Shown: positions 15,624 to 23,777 of the stretch, piece by piece
How positions within the stretch are numbered: position 1 is the first letter of the stretch
How the letters are laid out: each line of letters starts with the position of its first letter
Assembly: GCA_910575475.1 (NCBI GenBank)
Contig: CAJTGD010000012.1
Location: 62,001-126,000, forward strand
Length of the DNA stretch: 64,000 nt
Source of the DNA: Lachnospiraceae bacterium
GTDB lineage: Bacteria > Bacillota > Clostridia > Lachnospirales > Lachnospiraceae
Direction: 5' to 3'
Translations under genes and position numbers: made by a program
The notes under the pieces: generated by a model
Database searches by the model: none
What the model was told of the DNA's origin: nothing
What the model saw: the letters and a program-made list of their open reading frames with translations, nothing else

Positions 15624-17846
15624 TTATATAGCCTTAAATATAAACAGTCCGGAATCAAAGTCGCCGTAGTCCGCATTCGGATCTTCCACCTGGCCGGATA
15701 ACGCATCTGACGTGATCAGGCCCAGGTTCATCAGTTCATCCCCGTAATAGGACTCTCCTGTTTCCTGATTCCGGTAGCAAAGCTCCGGATCCAGACCCTG
15801 AAGACGGATCCTCGCATAGGGCAGGTTCACGCCGCAAAGCACCCGATACCATCCGACGATCGCCTGTGTCCTGTCTTCACTGACCGCCATCCAGCAGGTG
15901 ATATTGCCCTCAAAGGGACTGGACAGACGGTAGAACGTGCCGAACTGCAGCACTTCCCTGTATTCCTTCATAAATACGATCTGACGCTTCACCTCTTCCT
16001 GCTCCTGTTCCGTCAGATGGTTCAGGTCCAGTTCATAGCCGAAGGTACCGAAGTAAGCCACATTTGCCCGTGTGTGAAGCGGTGTCCTGCGGAATACCTG
16101 GTGGTTCGGGATGACCGATACGTGGCTTCCGATGCTGCTGACAGGATAGCAATAGGTGGTGCCGTATTGGATCTTGAGACGTTCGACCGCGTCAGAATCA
16201 TCGCTTGCCCAGCCCTGGGGCGCATAATAAAGCATTCCCGGATCAAACCGCCCGCCGCCGCTTGCGCAGGATTCGAAAAGCACATGCGGGAACTCAGAGG
16301 TCAGCCGCTCGTATAAGTCGTAAACGCCCAGGATATAGCGGTGGAACACCTCCCCCTGTCGGTCGGCCGGGAGCGCGGCGGAATAGCATTCCGTGATGCT
16401 CCGGTTCATGTCCCATTTGATATACGAGACCTTTGCCTCCCGTAAGATCTTCGCCATCATTTCATAGATGCAGTCTACGATCTCTTTCCGTGAAAAATCA
16501 AGTACATACTGGTTCCGGCCATGAGATGCCCTTCTCTGTGGCGTCTCCAGGATCCAGTCTGGATGCGCCCGGTAAAGGTCGGAATCTTTATTCACCATCT
16601 CTGGCTCGAACCAGAGCCCAAACTTCATTCCCAGGTCTTCGATGCGCTCTGCCAGCCCGGTAATGCCGTTTGCCAGGCGCTCCCGATTGGCGATCCAGTC
16701 GCCTAGTCCGGCATGGTCGCTGCTGCGCTCTCCGAACCAGCCGTCGTCCAGAACAAATAATTCCACGCCGCATTCCTTTGCTTTGGACGCGATCTCAACC
16801 AGCCGGTCCTCTGTAAAATCAAAATATGTCGCTTCCCAGTTGTTATTCAGGATCGGCCTTGGACGGTCCCGCCAGTAACCTCTTGCCAGGCGTTTCTGGT
16901 AGAGCTTGTGGAAGGTCTGGCTCATACGGTTTAACCCGGCATCCGAATAAACCATCACGGCTTCGGGCGTCTGAAATTCTTCTCCCGGTTCCAGCTTCCA
17001 GTCAAAGCCATCAGGATGGATTCCCAGCATTACCCGGGTCATGTCATGGGTATCTACCTCCGCCTGTGCCAGAAAGTTGCCGCTGTAGATCAGGCTGAAT
17101 CCAATGGCCTCTCCCTGAGATTCATTGGTGTCCGGACGTTTCAGCACGATAAACGGATTGTGCTCATGGGAGGAATGTCCTCTTCTGCTGTCCACCGCCT
17201 GGATGCCCTGTTCCAGCCTCCGTACCTTTAAATGGCGCTCCCGTGCCCATGCGCCGGAGAACTGGAGCCATTCGTAATCGCAGTCCGGCAGATCCATGCA
17301 CAGGCTCATGGCGGTCAGCAGATGTACATCTTTGCTTCCCTGATTGGTCAGCTTCGCGCTCCGCGCCAGGATCCCGCCTTCCGCGAAAATCGTATAGAAA
17401 AGCTGCAGCGTGATCTCCGTTACCGGGTCTTTTAAAACCAGCGTCAGTGTTTCCGCCTCACTGTCCTCCTCTGTATAGGTGGCTGGAAGCCCTGCGAGCT
17501 TCGGTTTTCCGGCAGTAATCGTGTGGCTCTGATAGCGGAAATCCGAAAGGCGGCTGCCGTTTTCCTGGCGGATCTCCACTGCCGGGCGGCGGTAATCTGT
17601 CGTACCGTACACACCGTATTCCTGCTTTACGTGCTCCAAAGAAAATGATCTGTCTCCTTCGAATACGTAAGAGGTCATGGGACGGTAGCCTGTTTCCAGA
17701 AGATAGGAAAAGTCTTCCTTATGATGGATCCTCTTGCCGAAATACAGCTGGCCCATCTGTTCATTGGGAAGGACCGTCATGATGTAACTGATCTTGTTGT
17801 TAAATAAATGAAAGGTACGTGTGCGTTCGCAAAATAAAATGCTCAT
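15624..17846 (-). CDS. Alpha-galactosidase, GH36
   Basis: This 740-residue cytoplasmic glycosidase hydrolyses terminal alpha-1,6-galactosyl groups (melibiose, raffinose family). An N-terminal beta-sandwich is followed by the barrel with LDDGWFG, LWFEPEMV, the nucleophile D479 in YIKWDMNR, and the acid/base D549 in WASDD; the CASGGGRFD loop is present. The length and the 70-residue spacing of the two catalytic aspartates match the bacterial AgaA/AgaB group. No signal peptide is seen, so the sugar is imported first, fitting the GPH symporter gene just upstream. GGAGGAGGG precedes the ATG. Confidence 0.95.
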   Translation of the reverse strand: MSILFCERTRTFHLFNNKISYIMTVLPNEQMGQLYFGKRIHHKEDFSYLLETGYRPMTSYVFEGDRSFSLEHVKQEYGVYGTTDYRRPAVEIRQENGSRLSDFRYQSHTITAGKPKLAGLPATYTEEDSEAETLTLVLKDPVTEITLQLFYTIFAEGGILARSAKLTNQGSKDVHLLTAMSLCMDLPDCDYEWLQFSGAWARERHLKVRRLEQGIQAVDSRRGHSSHEHNPFIVLKRPDTNESQGEAIGFSLIYSGNFLAQAEVDTHDMTRVMLGIHPDGFDWKLEPGEEFQTPEAVMVYSDAGLNRMSQTFHKLYQKRLARGYWRDRPRPILNNNWEATYFDFTEDRLVEIASKAKECGVELFVLDDGWFGERSSDHAGLGDWIANRERLANGITGLAERIEDLGMKFGLWFEPEMVNKDSDLYRAHPDWILETPQRRASHGRNQYVLDFSRKEIVDCIYEMMAKILREAKVSYIKWDMNRSITECYSAALPADRQGEVFHRYILGVYDLYERLTSEFPHVLFESCASGGGRFDPGMLYYAPQGWASDDSDAVERLKIQYGTTYCYPVSSIGSHVSVIPNHQVFRRTPLHTRANVAYFGTFGYELDLNHLTEQEQEEVKRQIVFMKEYREVLQFGTFYRLSSPFEGNITCWMAVSEDRTQAIVGWYRVLCGVNLPYARIRLQGLDPELCYRNQETGESYYGDELMNLGLITSDALSGQVEDPNADYGDFDSGLFIFKAI

Positions 17847-17891
17847 AGAACCCTCCTCCTGGTATAATAATATAATAGCAAATTACTATGC

Positions 17892-17928
17892 TCTCCAGGG
17901 CAGCTTCATAAGCCTGCTGTCCTGGAGA
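17892..17928. other. Intercistronic hairpin between symporter and GH36 genes
   Basis: A 13-bp stem TCTCCAGGGCAGC / GCTGTCCTGGAGA (one wobble) surrounds an 11-base loop. The T-run is on the plus-strand side only, so it is not an obvious terminator for the minus-strand operon. It may protect the upstream or downstream mRNA segment. Confidence 0.5.
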
Positions 17929-17954
17929 TATTTTTCTTCCGAAATGCCGTATTG

Positions 17955-19376
17955 TCAATTCACATTCTGCTGAATTGCATGCATTTCGTTGACTTTACGC
18001 GTCACCTCTGCCATTTTTTCTCCCTTTAGGGTGTAAAATGTTTTGTAGATAAAGAAACTCAATACTGCCAGCGCAATCGGTATCACGATCATCAGAACCC
18101 TGATGCCGGTGATCGTTCCAAGACTCTGAGCCTCTGCCTTTGCATTGTAGCCTACAATCTGCAGGCCCACACCGGTCAGGCCGCCTGCCGCTGCCATGGC
18201 AGCCTTCATCAAAAAGGTCTGCGCAGAACAGGTCACGCTTTCATTCCTGACACCAAATTTCACTTCCCCGTAATCGATCACATCTGCCATGCAACAGGTG
18301 GTCACACCCAGAGATAAGCCGGAACCGAAGAACATCAGTCCGCAGCACAGGATTACAGCTGCCTTGCTCTGAGGAGCGATAAATCCCATCAGCCCCAGCG
18401 TAGCAAGTCCAAGGATCACAAGTCCGCATGCAAGGGCATATACCTTTTCGCGGCTGATCTTTTCCGCGATCTTCGGGAAGCAGATCAGGCCCAGCATTTC
18501 CGCGATAATGGCAAATCCAAAGATGGAGTACAGGTATTCATTTCCGCAGACATTTTTGAAATAATATACGGCAAAGCCTTTTGCAATCTGTGTACAGAGG
18601 TTGAAGGTCAGCAGCAGTCCGATAAACGCTAGGAGTTGGTCATTCTTTACGATCACGTTCAATGCCTGTTTCAGACTGGTCTTCTCAGCCTTTGCATTCA
18701 GTGTAGATTCTTCTTTTACATTGAATACGGTAATGCCGATGGTCAGGATGAATACCACTGCGATCGCCACTGCAAACATGGTAAAGCCCTGCTCCGCATA
18801 AAGATTTTTATTTCCTGCCATGCGGTTGAATCCGTTGATGATATACAGACCGAATGTGGCAACTGTAAAGCCTGCAAGGCTTGCGAAGAAACGCGGGATG
18901 ACGGACACCTTTTCACGTTCACGGGGATCGTTGGTCAGGTTCGGAAGCCAGGACCAGTAGGGTACATCCATAATGGTGTAAGTCATGCCGTACAGGATAT
19001 ACATCACGGAAACATAGACATACAGGGAGGTTCCTGTCAATCCGCAGCTGGTAAACAGGAAGATAAATACCACGGAGTTCAGCAGGGTTCCAACGATCAG
19101 CCAGATCCGGAATTTACCATATTTGGACCGGGTATTGTCTACGATCATGCCCATCATCGGGTCATTGACCGCATCCCAGATGCGGGCTACGAAGAACAGC
19201 GCCCCGACAAATCCCGGCGCCAGGTATAAGGTGTCTGTAAAATACAGCATCAGGAAAGATCCAACCAGGTTTACGATCGCGTCTTTTCCAATCGCGCCGA
19301 TTCCGAAACAGTATTTTTCTCTTGCAGAAACATGCTTGTATTGTGGTTTCTGCGTCTGTGCATTTGTGTTGCTCAT
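17955..19376 (-). CDS. GPH-family sugar:cation symporter
   Basis: This 473-residue, 12-segment transporter is of the glycoside-pentoside-hexuronide:cation family (MelB-like). The N-terminal YCFGIGAIGKDAIVN and RIWDAVNDPMMGMIVDNTRSKYGKFR region is the family signature, including the Asp-rich helix 2 and the basic loop. It is predicted to import an alpha-galactoside with Na+ or H+. The start at 19374-19376 is chosen for GGAGG with eight-base spacing; the upstream in-frame extension of 57 codons lacks a ribosome site and crosses the promoter. It lies between the AraC regulator and the GH36 gene. Confidence 0.9.
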   Translation of the reverse strand: MSNTNAQTQKPQYKHVSAREKYCFGIGAIGKDAIVNLVGSFLMLYFTDTLYLAPGFVGALFFVARIWDAVNDPMMGMIVDNTRSKYGKFRIWLIVGTLLNSVVFIFLFTSCGLTGTSLYVYVSVMYILYGMTYTIMDVPYWSWLPNLTNDPREREKVSVIPRFFASLAGFTVATFGLYIINGFNRMAGNKNLYAEQGFTMFAVAIAVVFILTIGITVFNVKEESTLNAKAEKTSLKQALNVIVKNDQLLAFIGLLLTFNLCTQIAKGFAVYYFKNVCGNEYLYSIFGFAIIAEMLGLICFPKIAEKISREKVYALACGLVILGLATLGLMGFIAPQSKAAVILCCGLMFFGSGLSLGVTTCCMADVIDYGEVKFGVRNESVTCSAQTFLMKAAMAAAGGLTGVGLQIVGYNAKAEAQSLGTITGIRVLMIVIPIALAVLSFFIYKTFYTLKGEKMAEVTRKVNEMHAIQQNVN

Positions 19377-19449
19377 AAGTTCTTCCTCCAAATTCTTTTT
19401 TAGACTCGGATTGGAGAAGCTGCGCAATTTCTTCGTTCCTTGTAAGTCT

Positions 19450-19478
19450 ATTATATATGGAGGCCGGACAAGTAAGTA
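19450..19478 (-). promoter_or_regulatory. Predicted promoter of the alpha-galactoside operon
   Basis: TATAAT (minus strand, 19455-19450) lies 17 bases from a poor -35 (TACTTA, 19478-19473), about 75 bases upstream of the symporter start. A good -10 with a weak -35 fits activation by the adjacent AraC-type protein. Confidence 0.45.
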
Positions 19479-19573
19479 GACACATTTGTTTAGAAAAACA
19501 GTCAAAATGATGACACCGCTTTCCGCTGTTTTTGCACGCATCTGCAAAGTATTCTCGGATTACAGCAGAAGAG

Positions 19574-20449
19574 TCATAATTTCCCCAGGATATCCTGATT
19601 CGTCTGAAGATGTTCGTTGGCATCCTTACGGTTTTTCTTCCGGAACTGCGCGGGGGTGATCCCTCTTTTCAGCTTAAATGCTTTTCCGAAGACAAGCGGA
19701 TCCCGGTATCCGCAGGACAGCGCCACCCCTCCTACCGGAAGATCCGTCAGGGATAGCAGCTCTGCCGCACGGGTGATCCGGTAATTGACCAGATAATCCT
19801 GGGGCGACATGTCCATGCTCTGCCGGAACAGCCTGTACAGATAGCTCCGGTCAATGCAGACATAATCCGCGATGTCAGACACTTTGATGCTGTTGGAATA
19901 ATTGTTATGGATATACTCAAGCGCCCTGCGGATATACATATTTTCTTCATTCGCGACCGCAGACGGAACAATATCGATATCCTGTGACAGAATCGAGAAA
20001 AAAGAATACAGAAGACTCTCCAGCAAGAACTGGTTCGTTGTGCTGGAGGTATTATTTTTCAGCATGGTGATCACAATCTGCTTCAATTCCTCAGCATGGC
20101 TGCAGCGGAAGATCAGCTGATGGCTGTTCAGGCCGATGTCCTTTAGATATTCCCGGGCCTGGCTGCCGTGAAAGCCCACCCACAGATACGTCCACGGCTC
20201 CTCCTGGTCCGCCTGGTAGAAGGTCTGAACCTCCGGTTCGATCAGAAAGCCCTGGCCGGCCTGCAGTTCATACTGGGTATCCTCTACATAATAACGGCCT
20301 TTTCCTTCCAGGATATAGTGGAGAATATAGTTGGGACGGACGGCAGGTCCAAAGCTGTGCAGCGGTTCGCATTTTGCATAGCCGCAAAAGCAGAGATAAA
20401 GGTCTTGAAACTTATGGTCTGATAATTGCAATACGTAAGCATTTTCCAT
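19574..20449 (-). CDS. AraC-family transcriptional regulator of alpha-galactoside genes
   Basis: This 291-residue regulator has an N-terminal cupin sugar-sensing domain (PNYILHYILEGKGRYYVED, about 40-58) and a C-terminal double helix-turn-helix (IKVSDIADYVCIDRSYLYRLF and VGGVALSCGYRDPLVFGKAFK). It is probably an activator of the symporter and GH36 genes just downstream. I place the start at 20447-20449 (MENAYVLQ) because AAGGAG lies nine bases upstream; an in-frame extension of 16 codons has none. MsmR/RafR-type regulators are the nearest functional analogues. Confidence 0.88.
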   Translation of the reverse strand: MENAYVLQLSDHKFQDLYLCFCGYAKCEPLHSFGPAVRPNYILHYILEGKGRYYVEDTQYELQAGQGFLIEPEVQTFYQADQEEPWTYLWVGFHGSQAREYLKDIGLNSHQLIFRCSHAEELKQIVITMLKNNTSSTTNQFLLESLLYSFFSILSQDIDIVPSAVANEENMYIRRALEYIHNNYSNSIKVSDIADYVCIDRSYLYRLFRQSMDMSPQDYLVNYRITRAAELLSLTDLPVGGVALSCGYRDPLVFGKAFKLKRGITPAQFRKKNRKDANEHLQTNQDILGKL

Positions 20450-20568
20450 CTCAGTGCACTCCTTCTTATCGTTTGGCGTTGGATTGTTATGTAACAATGT
20501 GGAAAATTACCCCTCGAAATATTTTTCAGAATCTGTACTTCTTTGATATCATAGCGTGTAAATTAGAA

Positions 20569-20620
20569 TTTGTACAGTACAAAATCAACTATTTTCACAC
20601 CGAAAGAATTGTGTTAAAAT
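20569..20620 (+). promoter_or_regulatory. Promoter and 15-bp palindrome upstream of the 46-residue protein
   Basis: TTTGTACAGTACAAA (20569-20583) is a perfect palindrome around one base. It is followed by TTTTCA (20592-20597), 17 bases, and TAAAAT (20615-20620). The palindrome sits just upstream of the -35 and could be an operator. Confidence 0.45.
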
Positions 20621-20648
20621 GAGAAAAAAACATAAAAGGCAGGTTGTT

Positions 20649-20789
20649 ATGAAAAAAATCGGATTTGGAATTTCCATGCTGCTCTTTGCGCTTTTACTTC
20701 GGCTTTGTTCATTTGGAATGGACTCAATCACACTTTCATTGGGTGTTGTCGGATTCCTGTTCTCATTCCTTGGCTTTTTGGAAAAATAA
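20649..20789 (+). CDS. 46-residue hydrophobic protein
   Basis: This small plus-strand gene begins MKKIGFGISMLLFALLLRLC and ends FLFSFLGFLEK. It has two predicted membrane helices (about 6-20 and 29-43) joined by a short loop with one Asp. AAAGGCAGG lies just before the ATG, there is a recognisable promoter, and a terminator begins four bases after the stop. These three signals together make it likely to be real. Comparable short two-helix proteins occur in Clostridia with no known function. Confidence 0.7.
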   Translation: MKKIGFGISMLLFALLLRLCSFGMDSITLSLGVVGFLFSFLGFLEK

Positions 20790-20792
20790 AAA

Positions 20793-20836
20793 CGGAGCTG
20801 TCAAAGAATCATCTTCTTTGAACAGCTCCGCTTTTA
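20793..20836. terminator. Bidirectional intrinsic terminator
   Basis: A stem CGGAGCTGT-CAAAGAA / TTCTTTGA-ACAGCTCCG (one bulge) is flanked by AAAAA on the left and CTTTTATTT on the right. It serves the convergent 46-residue gene (plus) and the PTS/dehydrogenase operon (minus). Confidence 0.8.
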
Positions 20837-20861
20837 TTTGTATTCTTATTTTACGCCGTTA

Positions 20862-22124
20862 CTACTCCACGCCGAAGTGCTCGAACAATATCCGCTCCGC
20901 CTCTGCGCTCCACAGTCCCCGGTTCTTTTTGCAGACTTCATCCAGCTTTTGGAACAGCGGATCCGTCTCGCCCAGCTTTCCAAAATCCTCGATTGCTGTC
21001 AGCGGCATATCGAACTGTGTATAAGTCAGCTTCTTTCCGCCCGGGATATTGGGCAGGTTGAGGGTCGCATCCGCGATGCTGTCAATGCCGCCTACATGCG
21101 TCACCATCACCGCCGGTTCGATCCTGCCCTTTGCAGCAAGATCATTTGCCTCGATCAGGTCGTCGTTATTTCCCCCGGTCGTTCCCATGATATGCGCGCT
21201 TGTATAGTGTACATTATACAGGTTGATCTCCCCCTTGAACTGGTTGTCCGTGGGGCCTGCGAAGAAGTTCATGCAGCCGTCAAATGCCAGGAGCTGGTCG
21301 CCCATCTCCGCCACCTTACGGTTGGGGATATATACAAACACATCATCATACCCCTTTCCGCCTGTGATCGCCCGCAGACCTTCCACCGGGTCTTCCATCT
21401 TCGCCGTATTCACATAGAGGAGCTCTACTCCGTTTTCCGCCGCCTTGCTTTCCGGGATCACTTCCCTTGCGCGCTCGATCTTGGCATCGTCAATGTCTGT
21501 CACAACGATCCGTTTCGGCCTGTTCTCAATCTGGATCCCATAGCTCACCGCACCCAGTCCCATGGGGCCGCAGCCGCCGAGGATGATGATATCGCCGTCC
21601 GGTTTCGTGCCTGTCGCAAGATCATGGTTCCGTTTGTTGGTGTGATAATTCCCGTGGTAGCCTCCGATGATACAGCTCATGGGCTCGCCCAGAGACGCTT
21701 CAAAGAAGCTCTCTCCTTCATAAGGCATCAGGCATCCCAGTTCCATCACCTCGTGGGGGATGATGCAGTAGGTGCAGGCTCCGCCGAAAAATTCATAGGA
21801 ATATCCGGGAGAAGCCAGACTTCCCTTATAATTCAATGCCGGCTGCTGCGCAAACTTCATACCCGGCTTGAACTGGTCTTTCCACTTTTCTCCTACCTCC
21901 ACGATCACACCCGCAAATTCATGTCCGATGATGACCGGATTGGTATCGATATTCTGGGGAGCACGTTTATGTTTCTTGCCCTGCTCCGCCAGCTTATAGG
22001 TGGACATGCAGATACTGTCGCTCATGACCTTTACCAGGATCTCATCGTCCCTGATCTCCGGCAGTTCAAATTCCTCCAATCTCAAATCTCTCGTTCCATA
22101 CATTCTGACTGCTCTTGTTTTCAT
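20862..22124 (-). CDS. Zinc-dependent sugar-phosphate dehydrogenase, L-sorbose-1-phosphate reductase (SorE) family
   Basis: This 420-residue medium-chain dehydrogenase has zinc-site residues C39, H68 and E69 (GHEFAG) and a Rossmann motif GGCGPMG near 199-205. The length and the N-terminal pattern (KAVR/TRAVRMYG, SDSICMS) resemble SorE, which interconverts L-sorbose 1-phosphate and glucitol 6-phosphate by acting on the carbon next to the phosphorylated one. It is last in an operon with mannitol-type PTS genes and 1-phosphofructokinase. Applied to mannitol 1-phosphate, the same chemistry would give fructose 1-phosphate. The substrate is inferred; sorbose or another hexitol remains possible. Confidence 0.75.
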   Translation of the reverse strand: MKTRAVRMYGTRDLRLEEFELPEIRDDEILVKVMSDSICMSTYKLAEQGKKHKRAPQNIDTNPVIIGHEFAGVIVEVGEKWKDQFKPGMKFAQQPALNYKGSLASPGYSYEFFGGACTYCIIPHEVMELGCLMPYEGESFFEASLGEPMSCIIGGYHGNYHTNKRNHDLATGTKPDGDIIILGGCGPMGLGAVSYGIQIENRPKRIVVTDIDDAKIERAREVIPESKAAENGVELLYVNTAKMEDPVEGLRAITGGKGYDDVFVYIPNRKVAEMGDQLLAFDGCMNFFAGPTDNQFKGEINLYNVHYTSAHIMGTTGGNNDDLIEANDLAAKGRIEPAVMVTHVGGIDSIADATLNLPNIPGGKKLTYTQFDMPLTAIEDFGKLGETDPLFQKLDEVCKKNRGLWSAEAERILFEHFGVE

Positions 22125-22188
22125 CCTTCTTACTCCTTATCATCTATAATAAAGTTGTCCGTTTACAGTCTCCGGTTTCTATTTTAAG

Positions 22189-23121
22189 TTATCCCGCACT
22201 CTCAATCTTCACCTGCATTTTCAGCTCTTCCACCAGTTCCTTCGCCGGAGGCTTCGTTCCGATCGTTGTCACTGCTCCTGCCGATGCCGCCATACACAGT
22301 CTGACGGTTTCCTCGTCTCCCAGCTTCTGATCCCATGCGTAGGCCAACGCCGCCACCATGGCGTCTCCTGCGCCCACCGTAGAATGTGCCTTCACCGGAA
22401 GGGCCGGGCAGACCGCCTCATATCCGCCTTTCACGAACATGGCGCCGCTCTTCCCCATGGAAACTGCCGCCGTGTGGATTCCCTTTTCCATCAGCTTCCG
22501 GGTCATTTCCAGAAGCTCCTTCCCGGACGCGCGGTAATCAATTCCCACATATTCCTCCAGCTCCACACGGTTCGGCTTGATGATATCCGGACCTGCCTCC
22601 AGTGACAGGCTAAACACCTCGCCGTCCGCGTCCATCAGTACCTGAGAGCCTTTTCCGTGAGCCATTCGGATGATCTTTTCGTAAATGTCCTTGCCCACGC
22701 CCCCCGGAATGCTGCCGGAAAGAACGATCAACGTATTCACTCCCGCATAGTTTTCCAGTTTATTCATTAATTTCTGTATCTGCTCTTCTGAAATAGCCGG
22801 CCCCGGTTCGTTCAGCTCGGTGACCGCTCCGTTTTCCTCAAACACCTTGGTATTGGTTCTGGTCTCCCCGTCTACCCAGATAAAGTCATGCATGATCTTC
22901 CGCGCGTCCAGCACATTTTCTATGGTCCTTCCGGCATTCCCTCCCAGAAAACCGGTAGCAATGCTTTCGCCCCCCAGCTCATGGATTGTCTTGGAAACAT
23001 TGATCCCCTTGCCGCCCGCGTCATACTCCACCTTCCGGATCCGGTTCAGGCCGCCGGGCTTGAGCGCATCGATCTCCACCGTCTTATCAATGGCCGGGTT
23101 CATCGTAACTGTTATGATCAT
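22189..23121 (-). CDS. fruK: 1-phosphofructokinase (PfkB family)
   Basis: This 310-residue kinase begins MIITVTMNPAIDKTV, with GGKGINVS near 37-44 and the catalytic GAGDAM (D near 253). These are the FruK/LacC signatures; the start and the NPA-D pattern favour fructose-1-phosphate kinase over ribokinase types. It makes fructose 1,6-bisphosphate from fructose 1-phosphate. AAGGAG precedes the ATG, six bases after the IIA gene. No fructose-specific EII is in this operon, so its substrate must come from the neighbouring dehydrogenase or from elsewhere. Tagatose-6-phosphate kinase is the main alternative. Confidence 0.85.
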   Translation of the reverse strand: MIITVTMNPAIDKTVEIDALKPGGLNRIRKVEYDAGGKGINVSKTIHELGGESIATGFLGGNAGRTIENVLDARKIMHDFIWVDGETRTNTKVFEENGAVTELNEPGPAISEEQIQKLMNKLENYAGVNTLIVLSGSIPGGVGKDIYEKIIRMAHGKGSQVLMDADGEVFSLSLEAGPDIIKPNRVELEEYVGIDYRASGKELLEMTRKLMEKGIHTAAVSMGKSGAMFVKGGYEAVCPALPVKAHSTVGAGDAMVAALAYAWDQKLGDEETVRLCMAASAGAVTTIGTKPPAKELVEELKMQVKIESAG

Positions 23122-23127
23122 CCTTCT

Positions 23128-23589
23128 CTACTCCTTTCCGGAAAGAATCTGGTACAGCGTGACCGCGTCGCAGGTCTTGATCTGTTCCGCAGTCGCGTCA
23201 TCCAGCATCTTCTCTGCGATGGACGACAGGATATCCATATGCTCCTCGCCCACTCCGGCAATTCCGATCACGACCTTTACCTCTTCCCCGTCCCAGTCCA
23301 CACTGTCCCGGAATGTCATCACGGCGATCCCGGATGCCTTGATCTGGTCCTTTACGGCTTCGATTCCATGGGGAAGCGCAAGTCCGTTTCCCATAAATGT
23401 GGAAAATGTTTTTTCTCTTTCCACCATCCCGTCTACATACGGCTGCTCCACATATCCAGAATCCGCCAGCATCTGCCCCACCTTGCGGATGATGTTCTCC
23501 TTTGTATCGAGTTCGCAGTTTACATGTACGTTTTCACGGTACAGTAATTCCTTCTTTTCTTTTTTTTCTTCCTTTTTCTTAAAAAACAT
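23128..23589 (-). CDS. mtlF: PTS EIIA component, mannitol/fructose type
   Basis: This 153-residue phosphocarrier receives phosphate from HPr and passes it to the EIIB domain of the membrane permease. The phospho-accepting histidine is in ALPHGIE (MtlF-type). A lysine/glutamate-rich leader (FFKKKEEKKEKKE) precedes the domain. The ATG at 23587-23589 is chosen because AGGTGG lies upstream; longer in-frame starts run into the promoter. It is the first gene of a transcript with its own operator-promoter, separate from the IICB-mtlR unit. Confidence 0.85.
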   Translation of the reverse strand: MFFKKKEEKKEKKELLYRENVHVNCELDTKENIIRKVGQMLADSGYVEQPYVDGMVEREKTFSTFMGNGLALPHGIEAVKDQIKASGIAVMTFRDSVDWDGEEVKVVIGIAGVGEEHMDILSSIAEKMLDDATAEQIKTCDAVTLYQILSGKE

Positions 23590-23652
23590 ATTGACCACCT
23601 GTGTCCTCTCTATCTCTTTCATTTCCCCGGGGTGTTGGTTCCTTGTATCCTT

Positions 23653-23721
23653 ATTATATGCCCCGGAAACGTCTCCTTTCAACAAATAGAAAATGGGATT
23701 TGGCGCTATCCGATAGTGCCA
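23653..23721 (-). promoter_or_regulatory. Promoter plus MtlR-type operator for IIA-fruK-dehydrogenase
   Basis: On the minus strand an inverted repeat TTGGCGCTATCCGATAGTGCCA (read on plus, 23700-23721) lies upstream of TTGAAA (23682-23677), an 18-base spacer and TATAAT (23658-23653). An A/T stretch CTATTTG joins the operator and -35. The same arrangement with the same distances occurs at 27401-27471. The operator centre is about 31 bases upstream of the -35 centre, fitting an activator. Confidence 0.75.
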
Positions 23722-23777
23722 GAATGCCTTGCAGCAAGGTGCAGGGCACCTTGAACAGCAGCAGTGCCGGTTACATG

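Noticed and set aside
17955-19547. Longer N-terminus for the GPH symporter
   Set aside because: The extra 57 codons cross the predicted promoter and have no ribosome site, while the internal ATG has GGAGG and matches the family start.
20838-22187. Plus-strand frame of about 450 codons opposite the SorE-like gene
   Set aside because: Antisense shadow of a recognisable dehydrogenase; starts inside a terminator hairpin.
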